From contig JACRBO010000238.1 of NCBI GenBank assembly GCA_016219235.1, positions 1-22,735 of the forward strand: a stretch of 22,735 nt of DNA, in the 5' to 3' direction. Of this stretch, positions 6,663 through 14,450 are shown piece after piece. The notes under the pieces were generated by a model, which made no database searches, was not told the DNA's origin, and was given only the letters and a program-made list of their open reading frames with translations. Source of the DNA: Chloroflexota bacterium. Lineage in GTDB: Bacteria; Chloroflexota; Anaerolineae; Fen-1058. The translations under genes were made by a program, and so were the position numbers. Within the stretch, counting starts at the first letter, position 1. Every line of letters starts with the position of its first letter.

Positions 6663-8943
6663 ACGAGAACAGCGTAATGTACAGCGCCACGAGCAAGACC
6701 ACGCTCACCAGCGCCAGCAGCAAATAGTTCTGCACGCGGCCCGTTTGAATCTCGCGCAGCCAGCGGCCAAAACCCTTGACACTCTCGGCCAGTTGATCGG
6801 CGCCGCCGTTCACCACGGCCGTATCGAAATTGCGGAAGGCATTCGCCAACCCGACCGTGCCCCGGCCGATGCCGTGCAGCACGCCGTCAATGCCCTGCCT
6901 GTCGAACACATCGCCCATCCACGCCGACACTCGCTGCACCGGCTGAACGAACGTGACCTGGTAAATCTCATCGACGAAGTACTTGTTCTTCAGCATGAAC
7001 CACAGCCCGCCCAAACGCGCCGCCAGCGGATCGGGTTGACCGGCGGTCAGCGGCTTGCGACCATACACTAGCCAGCCCAGCAACAGGCCGCCCGGCGCGA
7101 CGATGAGCGACACGATCAGCGGGAAGGGATTGAAAGCCAGCGGCTCAAAGTGAATGACTTCTTCCACCACCGGCGCGAGAAAATGCTCAAACGGCGAAAC
7201 CGGATCAGCGTGGAACGGCCCATTGATGAGCAGTCCCAGCCCTGGGAAGTCGCTCTTCACGCCGACAAAGCCTGCGCCGATGGCGAACACCGCCAGGATG
7301 ACCAGCGGCAGCAACATCGTCCAATGTGATTCATGCGCGTGCTCGGCGGCAGCGGTGCGCGGCTTGCCCAGGAACGTCAGGCTGATCTGCCGCATGGTGT
7401 AAAAGGCCGTTAAGAAAGCAGAGAGCGCCAGCACCCAGAACACGATCGGTGCATGTGCGAATGCATCGGCCAGGATTTCATCCTTCGACCAGAACCCGGC
7501 CGTAAAGAACGGGAAACCCGATAGGGCGAAGCCGCCGATAATAAACGTCAACGCCGTCCACGGCATCTTCTTGCGCAGGCCACCCATGTTGAACATGTCC
7601 TGCGGATCCATCTTCGGCTCGCGGGCGGTCGGATCGTCGTGGCCGCCATGTTCATCGGCCGCATGACGACCGCCATCGTCGAGTACATCGTGCCGTGACT
7701 TGTGTCCGTCATCGTGCCCGTGTGAGGTTTCATGCAGGCCATGCTCGACGCCGTGAATCACCGAGCCGCTGCCCATGAACAACAGCGCCTTGAAGAACGC
7801 GTGCGTAATCAGGTGAAAGGCTGCCGCCACATATGCGCCGATGCCCAGCGCGGCAATCATGTAGCCCAGCTGCGAAATCGTCGAGTAAGCCAGCACCTTC
7901 TTCACATCGTTCTGCGAGACCGCAATCGTCGAGGCAAAGAGGGCCGTAAACGCGCCGATCACCGCCATCGGCACAAAGTCGGGCGCGTGGCCTTCGTGCG
8001 CCGTGCCCGCCAGGAGCGGGAACATGCGGATGACCATGTATACACCGGCGCTGACCATGGCCGCGGCGTGAATCATCGCGGAGACGGGCGTGGGGCCTTC
8101 CATCGCGTCGGGCAGCCAGGTGTGCAGCGGGAACTGCGCGCTCTTGCCGATGGTGCCGATGAACAACAGCATGAAGATCACCTGCGCGGCCGGAATGCCC
8201 AGGAAGATCACCTGGGCCAATTCATGCGTTGTTTCTGCCGAGAAAATCTCGCTGAACGACAGCGACCCGGTCTGGCTGTACAGGAAGGCGATGCCCATCA
8301 ACATGAAGACATCAGCCACGCGCGTCGTCATGAACGCCTTGACACCGGCCTGGCGCGGCGTGATCTTGTTGGCATCGGGATAGGTGCGCGCGTACCAGAA
8401 ACCGATCAACAGGTACGAGCACAGGCCCATGATTTCCCAGCCGATGAAGATCATCAAAATGTTATCGGCCACCACCAGCGTCAGCATGCCCGCCGCAAAC
8501 AGCGACAGGAAGCCGAAGAACCGGCTATACAACGGCTCGCTGCCGTTATGCGGCGGATAACCCGGCTCGTCGTGCGCATCGCGCGGCTTCTGACCATTGC
8601 TGTAGCCCGTGCTGTAAATGAAGATCATCAACACGGCGATTGGCACCATGAACAACATGATGGCCGTCAGTGGATCGACGTGCACACCCATCGTTAGCGG
8701 CTCATTCGACGTAGGCAGCCACGCGAAGCTGTTCGCGATGGGATGCTCAGCCAGGTGCGCGCCGTCGCTAATGACGCTCCAGAACACGATCTGCGCCAGC
8801 ACGAACGAGCCTACCACCGACCCGATCGCGATGGTGTGGCTCAACCGATTGCGCCCGCGCGCGAACAGGAAGATCAGAAAGAACGACGCCAGCGGCAGCG
8901 CCGGAACCAGCCAGACCAGGGGAACTAAGGTTTCTTCAGTCAT
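6661..8943 (-). CDS. nuoL: NADH-quinone oxidoreductase subunit L, extended form
   Basis: Distal antiporter-like subunit of complex I, 760 residues against roughly 610-650 in typical NuoL. Key residues are present: TM5 glutamate E170 (FIGWEIMGLCSYLL), TM7 lysine K267 (IGKSAQFPLHTWLPDAMEGP) and the SAMIHAAAMVSAGVY signature. Three regions account for the extra length. One is a polar loop near 115-140. The second is a His/Asp-rich loop at 399-446, between GSVIHG and DPQDMFNMGG. The third is an extended C-terminal lateral helix (about 656-735) holding two tandem 26-residue units (680-705 and 706-731), followed by the last membrane helix (740-758). The longer lateral helix fits an arm with one additional NuoM. 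The start is ATG, with an AGGA-type site 10 nt upstream. It follows the M23 gene by 127 nt. Confidence 0.95.
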   Translation of the reverse strand: MTEETLVPLVWLVPALPLASFFLIFLFARGRNRLSHTIAIGSVVGSFVLAQIVFWSVISDGAHLAEHPIANSFAWLPTSNEPLTMGVHVDPLTAIMLFMVPIAVLMIFIYSTGYSNGQKPRDAHDEPGYPPHNGSEPLYSRFFGFLSLFAAGMLTLVVADNILMIFIGWEIMGLCSYLLIGFWYARTYPDANKITPRQAGVKAFMTTRVADVFMLMGIAFLYSQTGSLSFSEIFSAETTHELAQVIFLGIPAAQVIFMLLFIGTIGKSAQFPLHTWLPDAMEGPTPVSAMIHAAAMVSAGVYMVIRMFPLLAGTAHEGHAPDFVPMAVIGAFTALFASTIAVSQNDVKKVLAYSTISQLGYMIAALGIGAYVAAAFHLITHAFFKALLFMGSGSVIHGVEHGLHETSHGHDDGHKSRHDVLDDGGRHAADEHGGHDDPTAREPKMDPQDMFNMGGLRKKMPWTALTFIIGGFALSGFPFFTAGFWSKDEILADAFAHAPIVFWVLALSAFLTAFYTMRQISLTFLGKPRTAAAEHAHESHWTMLLPLVILAVFAIGAGFVGVKSDFPGLGLLINGPFHADPVSPFEHFLAPVVEEVIHFEPLAFNPFPLIVSLIVAPGGLLLGWLVYGRKPLTAGQPDPLAARLGGLWFMLKNKYFVDEIYQVTFVQPVQRVSAWMGDVFDRQGIDGVLHGIGRGTVGLANAFRNFDTAVVNGGADQLAESVKGFGRWLREIQTGRVQNYLLLALVSVVLLVALYITLFS

Positions 8944-8979
8944 AGAATCGATTCCTGAGAGAAATCGTTATTTAAGAGG

Positions 8980-8985
8980 ATTATA
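8980..8985 (-). promoter_or_regulatory. Possible -10 element upstream of nuoL
   Basis: On the minus strand, TATAAT occurs 37 bases before the nuoL ATG, inside the 127-base gap after the M23 gene (8944..9070). No convincing -35 hexamer lies 16-18 bases further up (the best is AGATAG). If real, it would let nuoL-M transcription restart after the low-GC cassette. The rest of this gap shows no clear feature. Confidence 0.22.
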
Positions 8986-9070
8986 CCTTTTATCATTGCA
9001 GTCTATCTGCTGTGAGTTCGGCCTGCATCGGTATCGTCATTCCCTATCTTCTGTCCTTTGAGATGGATGT

Positions 9071-10228
9071 TTAGCATCCAACACACACGGTTGGCGTCGG
9101 TGTCGGATCCTTTAACACGAGCGGCAAGTAATTCGGATAGGACCGAAATTTGATGGCGTCAGCGGCAATTGACAAAGTGGCCGTGATTTCCTGAGTATCG
9201 ATAAACAAATATACCCAAGCAGTTGCCGGCGAAATCTGATAGGTGCCGAGTAAAACCCATTCATCATTGTAGATTTGTTGATTGATTGTTTTTGATTGCC
9301 ACGTGTTTGACACGTTATAAATGTAATAGGTGGCCTGCCGCGTGGTGGCGTTCTGCTCAGGAACAAAAGCGTACACTTTGTTTATCCCAGGCACCGCGTT
9401 GGTAACATGCCAACTAGCCCAGATATTGCGATTGCCCGAAATGACGCCGCGATAATAAGCGTGCCAACCATTGCCAACCGTACTTTCATTCCATGTGCCG
9501 ACAATGCCGAAACCGCGCCCAGCATCTTCAATGATGGTATCGAAGCATGAGATCGGATCAGAATCAAGGCTTCGCCATAAGCAAGGCGCTGTATGCCCCT
9601 GCCCTTGTGCCGGGTAGTTGATAAGCGGATCGGGCTGTTGACCTCGCCAGCCAAAGGGATCGGTTACGTTAGTTTCATAAATGTCGCCATCATTGTTTAC
9701 GCAAGGCCCGCGATAGACGCCTAAGTGAAGATGAGGTCCAGTGGACCTGCCAGTACTGCCCGCCAGCCCAACCATTTCTCCATTCGCTACTGTTTGATCT
9801 ACTGCGACGTTAATTGCGCTCAGATGTCCATATAGTGTGCGATAACCACTTGAATGCAGAATCACAACTTTGCTTCCGTAACCATCGGCTGTATCCCCTA
9901 TGCGCTCAACCACACCACCAGCGGCAGCTAAAACTTGTGTCCCAGTGACCATAGACCAGTCGTTGCCAGAATGACCATGATAACAATGGGGCGAACAATC
10001 AGCGGTTTGTTCGCCAGTGTAAATAGTGACTTCATTGTCTTCGCCATAGTCAGGATAGTGGTGGTCAAAAAACGTAGTCACCCGATACGTACCATTATAA
10101 GGTGGACGTAGTACAATTCCGCCTGCAATGACGGAACTGGTACGATACAAAGCAATCACTACGACAAGCAAAAGCATTGATAGCATAACACTAATCAATA
10201 TGCGCCAACGAATCGATCGTTGTGTCAC
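9071..10228 (-). CDS. Secreted M23 (LytM-type) metallopeptidase with golvesin-like domain and Cys-x-Gly-Cys tail
   Basis: A 385-residue protein with a hydrophobic N-terminal export or anchor segment (about 10-28). Residues about 40-205 form a zinc M23/LytM endopeptidase domain: H86 and D90 in HSGND, H135 in LYGHL, and H166 and H168 in GPHLHLG. M23 enzymes cleave peptide cross-bridges of peptidoglycan. All expected ligands are present, so it should be active. Residues about 229-362 resemble a golvesin C-terminal-like beta-sandwich (NKVYAFVP, EWVLLGTYQI, AADAIKF), a likely binding module. It ends NYLPLVLKDPTPTPTVCVGC. The GTG start (10228) is preferred because AAGGAG (10235..10240) lies six nt upstream. 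An in-frame TTG at 10243 has no such site. It lies 11 nt after the propeller gene, so the pair is probably coupled. It is an insert between nuoK and nuoL and is not a complex I subunit. Confidence 0.87.
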   Translation of the reverse strand: MTQRSIRWRILISVMLSMLLLVVVIALYRTSSVIAGGIVLRPPYNGTYRVTTFFDHHYPDYGEDNEVTIYTGEQTADCSPHCYHGHSGNDWSMVTGTQVLAAAGGVVERIGDTADGYGSKVVILHSSGYRTLYGHLSAINVAVDQTVANGEMVGLAGSTGRSTGPHLHLGVYRGPCVNNDGDIYETNVTDPFGWRGQQPDPLINYPAQGQGHTAPCLWRSLDSDPISCFDTIIEDAGRGFGIVGTWNESTVGNGWHAYYRGVISGNRNIWASWHVTNAVPGINKVYAFVPEQNATTRQATYYIYNVSNTWQSKTINQQIYNDEWVLLGTYQISPATAWVYLFIDTQEITATLSIAADAIKFRSYPNYLPLVLKDPTPTPTVCVGC

Positions 10229-10234
10229 AGATCT

Positions 10235-10240
10235 CTCCTT
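10235..10240 (-). promoter_or_regulatory. Ribosome-binding site deciding the M23 gene start
   Basis: AAGGAG on the minus strand, six nt before GTG 10228. It overlaps the last base of the propeller gene's stop codon. It supports the GTG start over the TTG at 10243 that overlaps the previous stop as TTGA. Confidence 0.7.
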
Positions 10241-11622
10241 CAAGGCACCCCTACAAATGGCGCGTTAGGCGCACTTGGGCCAGCGATAGGATGCTGTTGA
10301 GTCCCGTTAAGATTGGTCCTCCAGATTTCACTGTAATCACCAAGGGAAACTGAAAAAACCAGCTGATTTCCCACCGCCGACCACCTGAAAGATTGAATCT
10401 GTCGCCCAGCCAAATGAGCTATTTGCCGCTCCGTTCCAGTCGCCAGGTCAAGTAGATACAGCTTGTTGGTTTTCAAGAAAGCAATTGTTTTTCCATTTGG
10501 CGACCAAACTGCCGGATATGGGCTTAGACCTTGAGCGAGTATTTTAGACGTGCCCGCAGCCCGGTCGATGAGCCAAAGCTGAGTGTCATCGTTGGTAAGG
10601 TCAATATCGTAGATTCCGACAACAAGCACCACCACCAGATTTTGCCCATCTGGTGACCAAGCAACGCTGTGTGGAATTGCCTGGTCGCCCGGCAAACGAG
10701 TGACGACTGTACGGGTATTTTGGGCAATCTTCGACAAGCCAATTTCAACTTCGGAAGTTGACTTTGAGACTGTAGGAAAGTAGGTGATCGCATCAGCCAG
10801 CAAACTCCCGTCTGGCGAATAAGCAACTGCATCTACGTGGTAATATCGAGGTTCCAATTCTGGGAATCTGAAATTTACACTCACATATTCTTGCGACGCG
10901 GGGTTAAACAACTGCATTCCTTCATCCGAAGCGACTAACGCATTCTGTCCGTCTGCTGTCCAAGCAAGAAAACGCCCCTTGCGACTCTGGAAAATCGGCC
11001 GACTTGTAGCAGACGACAAGTCAACCAATATTGGTTGGACGGACTCACCATAGGCCACATCAGCGATTATCAACGGTTGACTGGAAGAAGGATATAGATT
11101 CTCTAAAGTTGGTCCCGGAAACTCAGAACGTAAATCGAGATTGATTGATTGCGAAGACAACGTCCAACGTTGGCCTTGCTCATCTACTAGGACCGGCTGG
11201 AGTTTTGGCTCAATCCTTGGGCTAGAGTAATGTAGATACCAAATACTCTGCAGCTTGGCCGGAGGCGTACCTTGCGGTTTGGGACCGAACGCTGGGGTCG
11301 GAAACGGCGCAGGCGTTTTTGATGGTGGAACATTTGGCGTGCTTGGCGCAGGAGGCCACGGTTCACCCGTCGGCCAGTTCGGCGGCGGTGGAACCACTAC
11401 AGGCGTAGCCGCCGGTGCAGGTGTCGGTGTGGCAAGCGGCGATTGAAAAACCACCGGTGTAATTTGTGGAGTCAACGACCTAGCCGGTGTTGCTAGTGGC
11501 GAGATTTGCACAGTGCCACTTGTCGACGATAGGTCGCGGAACAATGCTACTAAGCCCATCCCTAACGCAACTAACGCCAACAGCGCGATCAGGCCACCTA
11601 TCAAGTTCATCGAGCGTTTCAT
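10240..11622 (-). CDS. Membrane-anchored WD40/TolB-like beta-propeller protein (cassette 1)
   Basis: A 460-residue protein. Seen in order: one N-terminal membrane helix (about 7-28), a long Pro/Ala/Thr-rich linker (about 38-120) with two SPLATP blocks, then propeller blades with WTADGQNALVA, YSPDGSLLAD, WSPDGQNLVVV, WSPNGKTIAFL and WSAVGNQLVFS. The linker is long enough to span a cell-wall layer and present the propeller outside. No catalytic residues are evident and the ligand is unknown. The ATG has AAAGGAG six nt upstream. It is followed after 11 nt by the M23 peptidase gene. It is the counterpart of the propeller at 3622..4935, sharing architecture and a SPL[AP]TPT linker motif with little sequence identity. 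GC content is lower than in the nuo genes. The 119 bases before it (11623..11741) hold two GACGAGT units next to the nuoK stop and nothing else recognisable. Confidence 0.8.
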   Translation of the reverse strand: MKRSMNLIGGLIALLALVALGMGLVALFRDLSSTSGTVQISPLATPARSLTPQITPVVFQSPLATPTPAPAATPVVVPPPPNWPTGEPWPPAPSTPNVPPSKTPAPFPTPAFGPKPQGTPPAKLQSIWYLHYSSPRIEPKLQPVLVDEQGQRWTLSSQSINLDLRSEFPGPTLENLYPSSSQPLIIADVAYGESVQPILVDLSSATSRPIFQSRKGRFLAWTADGQNALVASDEGMQLFNPASQEYVSVNFRFPELEPRYYHVDAVAYSPDGSLLADAITYFPTVSKSTSEVEIGLSKIAQNTRTVVTRLPGDQAIPHSVAWSPDGQNLVVVLVVGIYDIDLTNDDTQLWLIDRAAGTSKILAQGLSPYPAVWSPNGKTIAFLKTNKLYLLDLATGTERQIAHLAGRQIQSFRWSAVGNQLVFSVSLGDYSEIWRTNLNGTQQHPIAGPSAPNAPFVGVP

Positions 11623-11741
11623 TTTCGACTCCTTTCACTGCCAGTTCGCTCAAGAAATCGGCCTAACACGAAGTGGCTGACTCTTGAAAAGCCTGGGACA
11701 TTCAAGCGAAATGGCAATTACTCGTCACTCGTCAGGGTTGC

Positions 11742-12050
11742 CTACCACCTTAACAGGTCGATCTTCTCCGCATCGATCGAGCGCCGATCGCGGTACACGC
11801 TGATGATCAACGCCAGGCCGACCACCGCTTCCGCCGCCGCCACCACCAGCACGAACAGCGCAAATACCTGCCCGGTTGTCGAGTCCGGCGACAGATACCG
11901 CCAGAACGCCACCAGGTTGATGTTGACGGCGTTCAGCATCAACTCGACGCCCATCAAAATTCCCACCGAATTGCGGCGGGCCAGCACGCCATAAATGCCG
12001 ATGCAGAACAGCGCCGCCGCCACGATCAAGTACCAGCTGAGTGGCACCAT
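11742..12050 (-). CDS. nuoK: NADH-quinone oxidoreductase subunit K
   Basis: A 102-residue, three-helix membrane subunit of complex I (MrpC-like), taking part in the proton path between NuoJ and the antiporter-like subunits. It has the normal family length. E36 lies in GVELMLNAVNINLVAF and a second buried glutamate is E74 in AAAEAVVGLAL, matching the two essential family glutamates. The ATG at 12050 lies 3 nt after the nuoJ stop, with GGGGGAGG in the nuoJ tail as ribosome-binding site, so translation is coupled. It is the last nuo gene before cassette 1 interrupts the operon. Confidence 0.96.
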   Translation of the reverse strand: MVPLSWYLIVAAALFCIGIYGVLARRNSVGILMGVELMLNAVNINLVAFWRYLSPDSTTGQVFALFVLVVAAAEAVVGLALIISVYRDRRSIDAEKIDLLRW

Positions 12051-12053
12051 GTC

Positions 12054-12593
12054 TTAGTCCTCCCCCGCCGTCTTTTGCTCGCGCGCCTGCTCGCGCACCC
12101 GCGCGCGCTCGCGCGCGATGTAGATCGCGCCGACCAGCGCGGCCAGCAGCAGCACCGACGCCACCTCGAACGGCAGCACAAATTCATTCACCAGCGATTG
12201 TCCCAACCTCGTGGTCAGGTCCGCCGGCACAGCCGCCTCGGTCGCCGGATAGTTGAAGCCCGGCAGCACGCGCAACAGGATAAACAACAGCGCCCCTGAC
12301 ACCACAGCTGCCAGCCCCGCCTGCGAGTTGAGCTGCGTGCCGCTGGGCTGCACTATCCCGCGCGTCAACATTACCGCAAAGATGATCAGGATCGCGATCG
12401 CGCCCACGTACACGATCAGCTGAGCCAGCGCCAGGAAGCCCGCCTCCAGAATCGCAAAGAGCGCCGCCACACCAAACAGGCTGATCACCAGATACAGCGC
12501 GGCGTGGAACAGATTCCGCGTGGTCACACACCGCAGACCGGACAACAGCGTGATCAGCGCAAACAGGATGAAAAAGAATTGAGGTACGGTCAT
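12054..12593 (-). CDS. nuoJ: NADH-quinone oxidoreductase subunit J
   Basis: A 179-residue, five-helix membrane subunit of complex I (MrpA-C-terminal-like). It contains the TM3 signature ALAQLIVYVGAIAILIIFAV, whose helix bulges in coupling models. The C-terminus is charged (about REQAREQKTAGED) and cytoplasmic. The ATG at 12593 gives the usual family N-terminus (MTVPQFFFILFALI). An in-frame GTG at 12602, three codons earlier, is possible but has no better ribosome-binding site. It sits 58 nt after nuoH and 3 nt before nuoK. nuoI, which usually lies between nuoH and nuoJ, is missing. Confidence 0.94.
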   Translation of the reverse strand: MTVPQFFFILFALITLLSGLRCVTTRNLFHAALYLVISLFGVAALFAILEAGFLALAQLIVYVGAIAILIIFAVMLTRGIVQPSGTQLNSQAGLAAVVSGALLFILLRVLPGFNYPATEAAVPADLTTRLGQSLVNEFVLPFEVASVLLLAALVGAIYIARERARVREQAREQKTAGED

Positions 12594-12651
12594 GTTCGTC
12601 ACTCTGCGGCGTCGATGCAGGCAGCTTCGACGCTAGTTCGATTGCACGACT

Positions 12652-13896
12652 TCAGTTCGCCGAAGCGGTCGTCGGGGCTGCCGATTCGTCCATGCGCACG
12701 ACAATGCGTCGCTCGGCCAATCGATTGCGGCGCACCGCGCGCCCCATCAGGCTCAGCGCCACAAACAGCATCACCAGATTCACCATGAACAACACACCGC
12801 CCCACACCAGCGCCAGGTCGCCCGTGCTGGTCACGCCCGCCAGGCGCAACACCGTGTCGACGCTGGCGACGACCAGCAAATTCACCAGCGACAGCGGCAC
12901 CAGGAACTTCCAATTGAAGGCCATCAGTTGATCGATGCGGAAGCGCGGCAGCGTAAACTTGATCCACATCATGACGAAGAACAGGCCAAACGACTTGATA
13001 AAGAGCCAGATGTACGGCGGCAGGATCGGCCCGCTCCAGCCTTGCAGGAAGATCGTCGCGAACACCGCGCACACCGCAAAGGCGTGAATGAACTCGCCCA
13101 GGAAAAACAGCGCGAACTTCATGCCCGAATACTCGATGTGATAGCCCGCCACGATTTCCGACTCGGCTTCCACCAGGTCAAACGGCACGCGCCCGGACTC
13201 GGCCAGGCCGCTGATGAAGAACACCAGCGCCGTCACGAACAACGGAAAAATAAACGGGACCTGCTGCGCGTTCACGATCGTCGTCATCTGCATCGAGCCG
13301 GAGATCATCACCACCACGGCGACGCTCAACACTTGCGGCACTTCATACGACAGCAGCTCGGCCACCGCGCGGAACGCGCCCACCAGCGCGTATTTGTTAT
13401 TGCTGCTCCAGCCGGCCATCAGCACCGCGATTAACGACACCGCGCCGACCGCCAGTATGTAGAACAGGCCCAGATTCAAATCCGCCCCGGCCAGCGGCCC
13501 CTTACCGGTATCCGGGCCGAACGGGATCACCGCGTACACCAGCATGGCCGCCACGGCCGCCACAATCGGCGCGGCGTTGAAGACGTGTACATCCGCGTCA
13601 CGCGGCGTGGTGTCTTCCTTCGTAATCGCCTTCACGCCGTCCGCGATCGGCTGCAACAGACCCCACGGCCCCGCCAGGTTCGGGCCGATACGATCCTGAA
13701 TGCGCGCCACAACCTTGCGCTCCAACCACGTCAACAGCATGAAGACCAGCAGGCCCACCAGACCCAGCATCGCCGCGCGCAGCAAGGCCATGATCGCATC
13801 GATCACACCCGCTGCCAGACCCAGCGACGTCATCAAGTCGCGCAGCGCTTGCGCGATGATGATGAAGATGTCGTTAATCGGATTTAGATTCTCCAT
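12652..13896 (-). CDS. nuoH: NADH-quinone oxidoreductase subunit H
   Basis: A 414-residue membrane subunit of complex I that forms much of the quinone chamber and links the peripheral and membrane arms. Signatures are WLERKVVARIQDRIGPN (about 60-76), GLLQPIADGVKAITKED, the acidic loop VEAESEIVAGYHIEYSG, and ALFFLGEFIH. It is somewhat longer than E. coli NuoH (325), with an extra amphipathic N-terminus and a basic-acidic C-terminal tail. The ATG at 13896 follows GAGGGAGG closely, a strong site. It is separated from nuoA by a hairpin-bearing gap of 104 bases. NuoB, C, D and I, its contacts in the peripheral arm, are not encoded nearby. Confidence 0.96.
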   Translation of the reverse strand: MENLNPINDIFIIIAQALRDLMTSLGLAAGVIDAIMALLRAAMLGLVGLLVFMLLTWLERKVVARIQDRIGPNLAGPWGLLQPIADGVKAITKEDTTPRDADVHVFNAAPIVAAVAAMLVYAVIPFGPDTGKGPLAGADLNLGLFYILAVGAVSLIAVLMAGWSSNNKYALVGAFRAVAELLSYEVPQVLSVAVVVMISGSMQMTTIVNAQQVPFIFPLFVTALVFFISGLAESGRVPFDLVEAESEIVAGYHIEYSGMKFALFFLGEFIHAFAVCAVFATIFLQGWSGPILPPYIWLFIKSFGLFFVMMWIKFTLPRFRIDQLMAFNWKFLVPLSLVNLLVVASVDTVLRLAGVTSTGDLALVWGGVLFMVNLVMLFVALSLMGRAVRRNRLAERRIVVRMDESAAPTTASAN

Positions 13897-13947
13897 GCGC
13901 CTCCCTCAACAGTAGTCCCTCTCAGACAACGCCCGCTCCGCAACAAA

Positions 13948-13980
13948 CGCCCCGACGCCCAAAACTTTGGGTGCGGGGCG
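13948..13980 (-). terminator. GC-rich hairpin between nuoA and nuoH (possible attenuator)
   Basis: On the minus strand, CGCCCCG and CCCAA pair with TTGGG and CGGGGCG across a 2/3-nt internal bulge, with a small loop and TTTGTTG following. The T-run is broken, so full termination is unlikely. Partial attenuation or an RNA-processing or stabilising role between nuoA and nuoH fits better. It occupies the middle of the 13897..14000 gap. Confidence 0.5.
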
Positions 13981-14000
13981 ATGGGCTTATTGCCCTGAAT

Positions 14001-14360
14001 TTAGGCCCATTCCAGGGCTCCCTTGCGCCAGGCGTAAATTAGACCGCCGGCCAGGATCAGAATGAACAAGACCATTTCAAGCAGCGGGAAAATCGTGCCG
14101 AAATCTTTGTAGGCCAATGCCCACGGCAGCAGGAAGATCGTCTCGATGTCGAAGATGGCGAAGACGAGCGCGTAGATGTAATATTGTGCCTTGAACTGCA
14201 CGTGTGCTTCACCGACGGTCTCCATGCCGCATTCGTAGGTGTCTGATTTAATGGAGTTGGGTTTACGAGGAGCGAGCAGTGCCGCCAAAACCAGCGGCAG
14301 CGACAACAGGACGGCGGCAACGACGACAAAGATGCCGACGAACGCAAAGTCTTGCAGCAC
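14001..14360 (-). CDS. nuoA: NADH-quinone oxidoreductase subunit A
   Basis: A 119-residue, three-helix membrane subunit of complex I next to the quinone site. It contains the loop signature TYECGMETVG with the conserved Cys, and DIETIFLLPWALAY in TM2. The GTG at 14360 is chosen as start because GGGAGG (14367..14372) lies six nt upstream and it gives the normal family length. The frame continues upstream to an ATG at 14450, but that would begin inside the -35 region of the predicted promoter. It is the first gene of the operon, divergent from the FemAB-like gene. It is followed by nuoH rather than by nuoB, as would be usual. Confidence 0.95.
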   Translation of the reverse strand: MLQDFAFVGIFVVVAAVLLSLPLVLAALLAPRKPNSIKSDTYECGMETVGEAHVQFKAQYYIYALVFAIFDIETIFLLPWALAYKDFGTIFPLLEMVLFILILAGGLIYAWRKGALEWA

Positions 14361-14366
14361 GGTGTT

Positions 14367-14372
14367 CCTCCC
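14367..14372 (-). promoter_or_regulatory. Ribosome-binding site deciding the nuoA start
   Basis: GGGAGG on the minus strand, six nt before GTG 14360. It fixes the start at the GTG rather than at the upstream ATG at 14450. Confidence 0.75.
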
Positions 14373-14421
14373 AGAGTTGTGTTTGACAGCAGGTGAAGAT
14401 GGGCACAAGCGATGCCGCGGT

Positions 14422-14450
14422 ATAATAACACACACCTGATTGAAAAGCAA
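14422..14450 (-). promoter_or_regulatory. Predicted nuoA operon promoter
   Basis: On the minus strand TTGCTT (14445..14450) is followed after exactly 17 bases by TATTAT (14422..14427), a sigma-70-type pair with five of six -10 matches. Transcription would start near 14415, giving a leader of about 55 nt that contains the GGGAGG site. On the plus strand the same place reads TATAAT (14421..14426), but without a matching -35, so a divergent FemAB promoter here is possible but unproven. Confidence 0.5.

Noticed and set aside
7732..8697. A 321-codon open frame on the plus strand inside nuoL
   Set aside because: It lies wholly antisense to the well-conserved nuoL, has Arg/His-rich nonsense composition and no ribosome-binding site. 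It is a high-GC shadow frame.
14383..14426. Plus-strand promoter made of TTGACA (14383..14388) and TATAAT (14421..14426)
   Set aside because: Both hexamers are perfect but are separated by 32 bases, far beyond a functional spacer. No -35 fits TATAAT at 16-18 bases.
14361..14450. Upstream ATG (14450) as the start of nuoA
   Set aside because: It would begin inside the predicted -35 element and add 30 residues not typical of NuoA. The GTG at 14360 has a strong GGGAGG six nt upstream.
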